Shown here one piece after another: positions 62,419 through 64,000 of a stretch of DNA of 64,000 bases. The notes under the pieces are model-generated. The model was not told where the DNA came from. It saw only the letters and a list, made by a program, of their open reading frames with translations, and made no database searches. The position numbers were made by a program, and so were the translations under genes. Each line of letters starts with the position of its first letter. Within the stretch, counting starts at the first letter, position 1. Source of the DNA: Brachynemurus nebulosus (lineage: Eukaryota; Arthropoda; Insecta; Neuroptera; Myrmeleontidae); contig JAPWDM010000005.1 in NCBI GenBank assembly GCA_035578155.1, positions 25,046,877 through 25,110,876 of the forward strand, read 5' to 3'.

Positions 62419-62795
62419 GTGGTAATTACTTAATATTTGATAGATTTATTTTGTGAATATCGATGATTACGTGTACCGACTCTCGGTTTTACACCATTTT
62501 CGGAACGAATAAAGTTAGTTTATTTAAATTTTGATAATAATTATTTATAATGTAAAACTGAAACTTGTTTACAGCATGAGTAATAAATCAGTGGATTATA
62601 CCAATGGAAACTGGCAGATAACAGATCAAACCGAAAGTCGGCTCACGTAATAATACCTAGTATCTTTTTTTTTCGATGAAAAAGTGATAAACGTAAACGC
62701 TCTCATATTTTCTAATAATAATTACTCTTAAATTTCGGAAACCTTAATTTTTTTAACGTTATATTTCTACTGCTGCTAAAAATTTGAATTCGGTC

Positions 62796-62900
62796 GGCCC
62801 GAACAAGAGGGTGGGGTTTGTTTGAGCCGAGGTTGTTTCTCAGGGCCCGGGCTGAAAGAAGAGACCCGTAGCGATCGGTAGCGGCTCGCTAAAAAATAGA
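62796..62900 (+). repeat. GC-rich fragment related to 4265-4360
   Basis: GAGCCGAGGTTG, CAGGGCCCGGGCTGAAAGAA, GAGACCCGTAGC and GATCGGTAG follow the same order as in 4290-4345. There is no CTAG end here. It is a fragment of the same family. Confidence 0.55.
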
Positions 62901-63253
62901 AAATGGTTTTGTGCCCAATGCTGAAATGCTAAATACGAAAATGCTGAATTCTTCACCAATATTAATTTTTTCCTTTTTTACAAATTCAAAGGTACAATAT
63001 AGGTACATTATGTCTTAATAACTAAAATATATCAAATATTTTAAATAAAAAAGAAATTTCAAAATTTTTCTATTGCTTTACTGGAAAGACTCTACCAATT
63101 GTCACTAATCGAAACAAAGAATAAAATTTGGAATTACTTAAATGTGAAGTTCAGGAATATCTTTAACGTTAACATCGGTTTCACGGAACTGCATTTACCT
63201 TCTTTAATAATGGAAACCTTTATTAATTGTTCGACTACACTGTGACACTTTTA

Positions 63254-63441
63254 GGGTTCCGACGAAAAAATTTCGAAAATGTCTTTTCGTCCATTACAAA
63301 ATCAAATCAAATCTAAATAATTATGGGAGCTGCTGGAAAACGAATCAAGTTTTCGTTTGCGGTTATTACATATTTTAACCTACTGAAATTTCCTGTGTAT
63401 TGCCTCGAAAGCTGTGATAAACTCTAACCACTGCGGAACCC
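63254..63441. mobile_element. Short GGGTTCCG-ended MITE
   Basis: GGGTTCCG at the left and its inverse at the right, with TA outside both ends. The interior has ACGAAAAAATTTCG and GTTTTCGTTTGCG. Same end type as 35780-36399. The remaining 63444-64000 shows only ATATACAGGTTGTTTCA at 63877, possibly the start of another element cut by the window edge. Confidence 0.5.
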
Positions 63442-64000
63442 TACCTTAATACGTATCCAGCAAGCACTTGCTGAATTTTTTCTAACATCTATATCTAGCG
63501 TTAGTTTTCCATATACCCGATGAATTTTGCATACCGATTTCCCACATTCTGAAATTAGATTACTCTCTAAAACATTTTGCAACATAAAAAATTCACATTT
63601 TCAGAATTTTTTTTTTAATATACCTATATACCTTTATAAATATTCGAATTTCCTTAAATCAATATTAAAAATGACTTTCTGACAATACTATACCTATATC
63701 AAACACCTGCATTTATGAATATCAATGACGTCATACATTATATAACCTAAAAGTGTTATCGGTCAGAACCAAATAGTTCTCGAATTGTTATTCGAATCGT
63801 TCGAATACCTTTAAAATATATATTTTTCGAAGTGGAATGGAAAATACCTTTTTTTCCTTTTTGATACTATTAATAATATACAGGTTGTTTCAAGCAAATA
63901 GGAGCATATAAATTTTAACAGGAGAAAAATTCAGTGATCAGGGATTTTCATTTATTTTGTTAACATTCACGAGTTAACTCAAATCTAATAACATGTTCTT

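Noticed and set aside
63877..64000. Start of a mariner-like element (ATACAGGTTGTTTC)
   Set aside because: The window ends before any partner terminus, so it cannot be tested here.

Overview
This is an AT-rich eukaryotic window that looks like insect nuclear DNA. The evidence is one short spliced gene fragment resembling the arthropod DUF1091-type secreted proteins, a 62-bp intron with GT/AG borders, and a dense load of transposon families typical of insects (hAT, Tc1/mariner-like, PIF/Harbinger-like, piggyBac-like, Helitron). I cannot fix the order or species from sequence alone. Nothing bacterial was seen: no operons, no ribosome-binding sites and no CRISPR array.

There is almost no host coding sequence. 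The only convincing host gene piece is the last two exons of a gene at 2864-3228 (+). A weak, unidentified open frame sits at 61384-61641. The other long open frames are read-through of (TA)n, (CA)n or transposon DNA.

Layout. 1-3300: hairpin, paired tRNA-Thr(AGT)-like sequences in a complex inverted repeat, a truncated (TA)n-cored hAT element, then the gene fragment. 4255-6690: a GC-rich Helitron-like end, then a 1.7-kb unclassified repeat and a TIR element. 7-20 kb: dispersed repeats and a run of terminal-inverted-repeat (TIR) elements, plus a 32-bp minisatellite. 20-29 kb: a complete hAT element with perfect 8-bp target duplication, a CTTGGT-motif hAT element, a second copy of the 1.7-kb repeat, and a TTA-flanked TIR element. 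30-37 kb: mostly featureless DNA with a few small TIR elements. 37.5-41 kb: an internally deleted hAT element still encoding the transposase C-terminus, then a PIF/Harbinger-like element with an ACTCGAGT-motif hAT element inserted in it. 43-56 kb: Helitron ends, a nested CACAGTA element with a hairpin inside, a 1.2-kb near-perfect palindrome, two TTAA-flanked piggyBac-like elements and a complete short Helitron. 58-64 kb: a GCGGGTA-motif element, hairpins, an ATCGAT-motif hAT element and a GGGTTCC element.

The recurring theme is non-autonomous DNA transposons whose subterminal regions are filled with many copies of one short motif, often itself palindromic. Three of them share hAT-like ends TAGTGATG or TAGGGATG and 8-bp target duplications, but each carries a different motif (CTTGGT, ACTCGAGT, ATCGAT). 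Boundaries come from reading TIRs and target duplications by eye. Superfamily names follow target-duplication length and end sequence, and are inference wherever no transposase is present.
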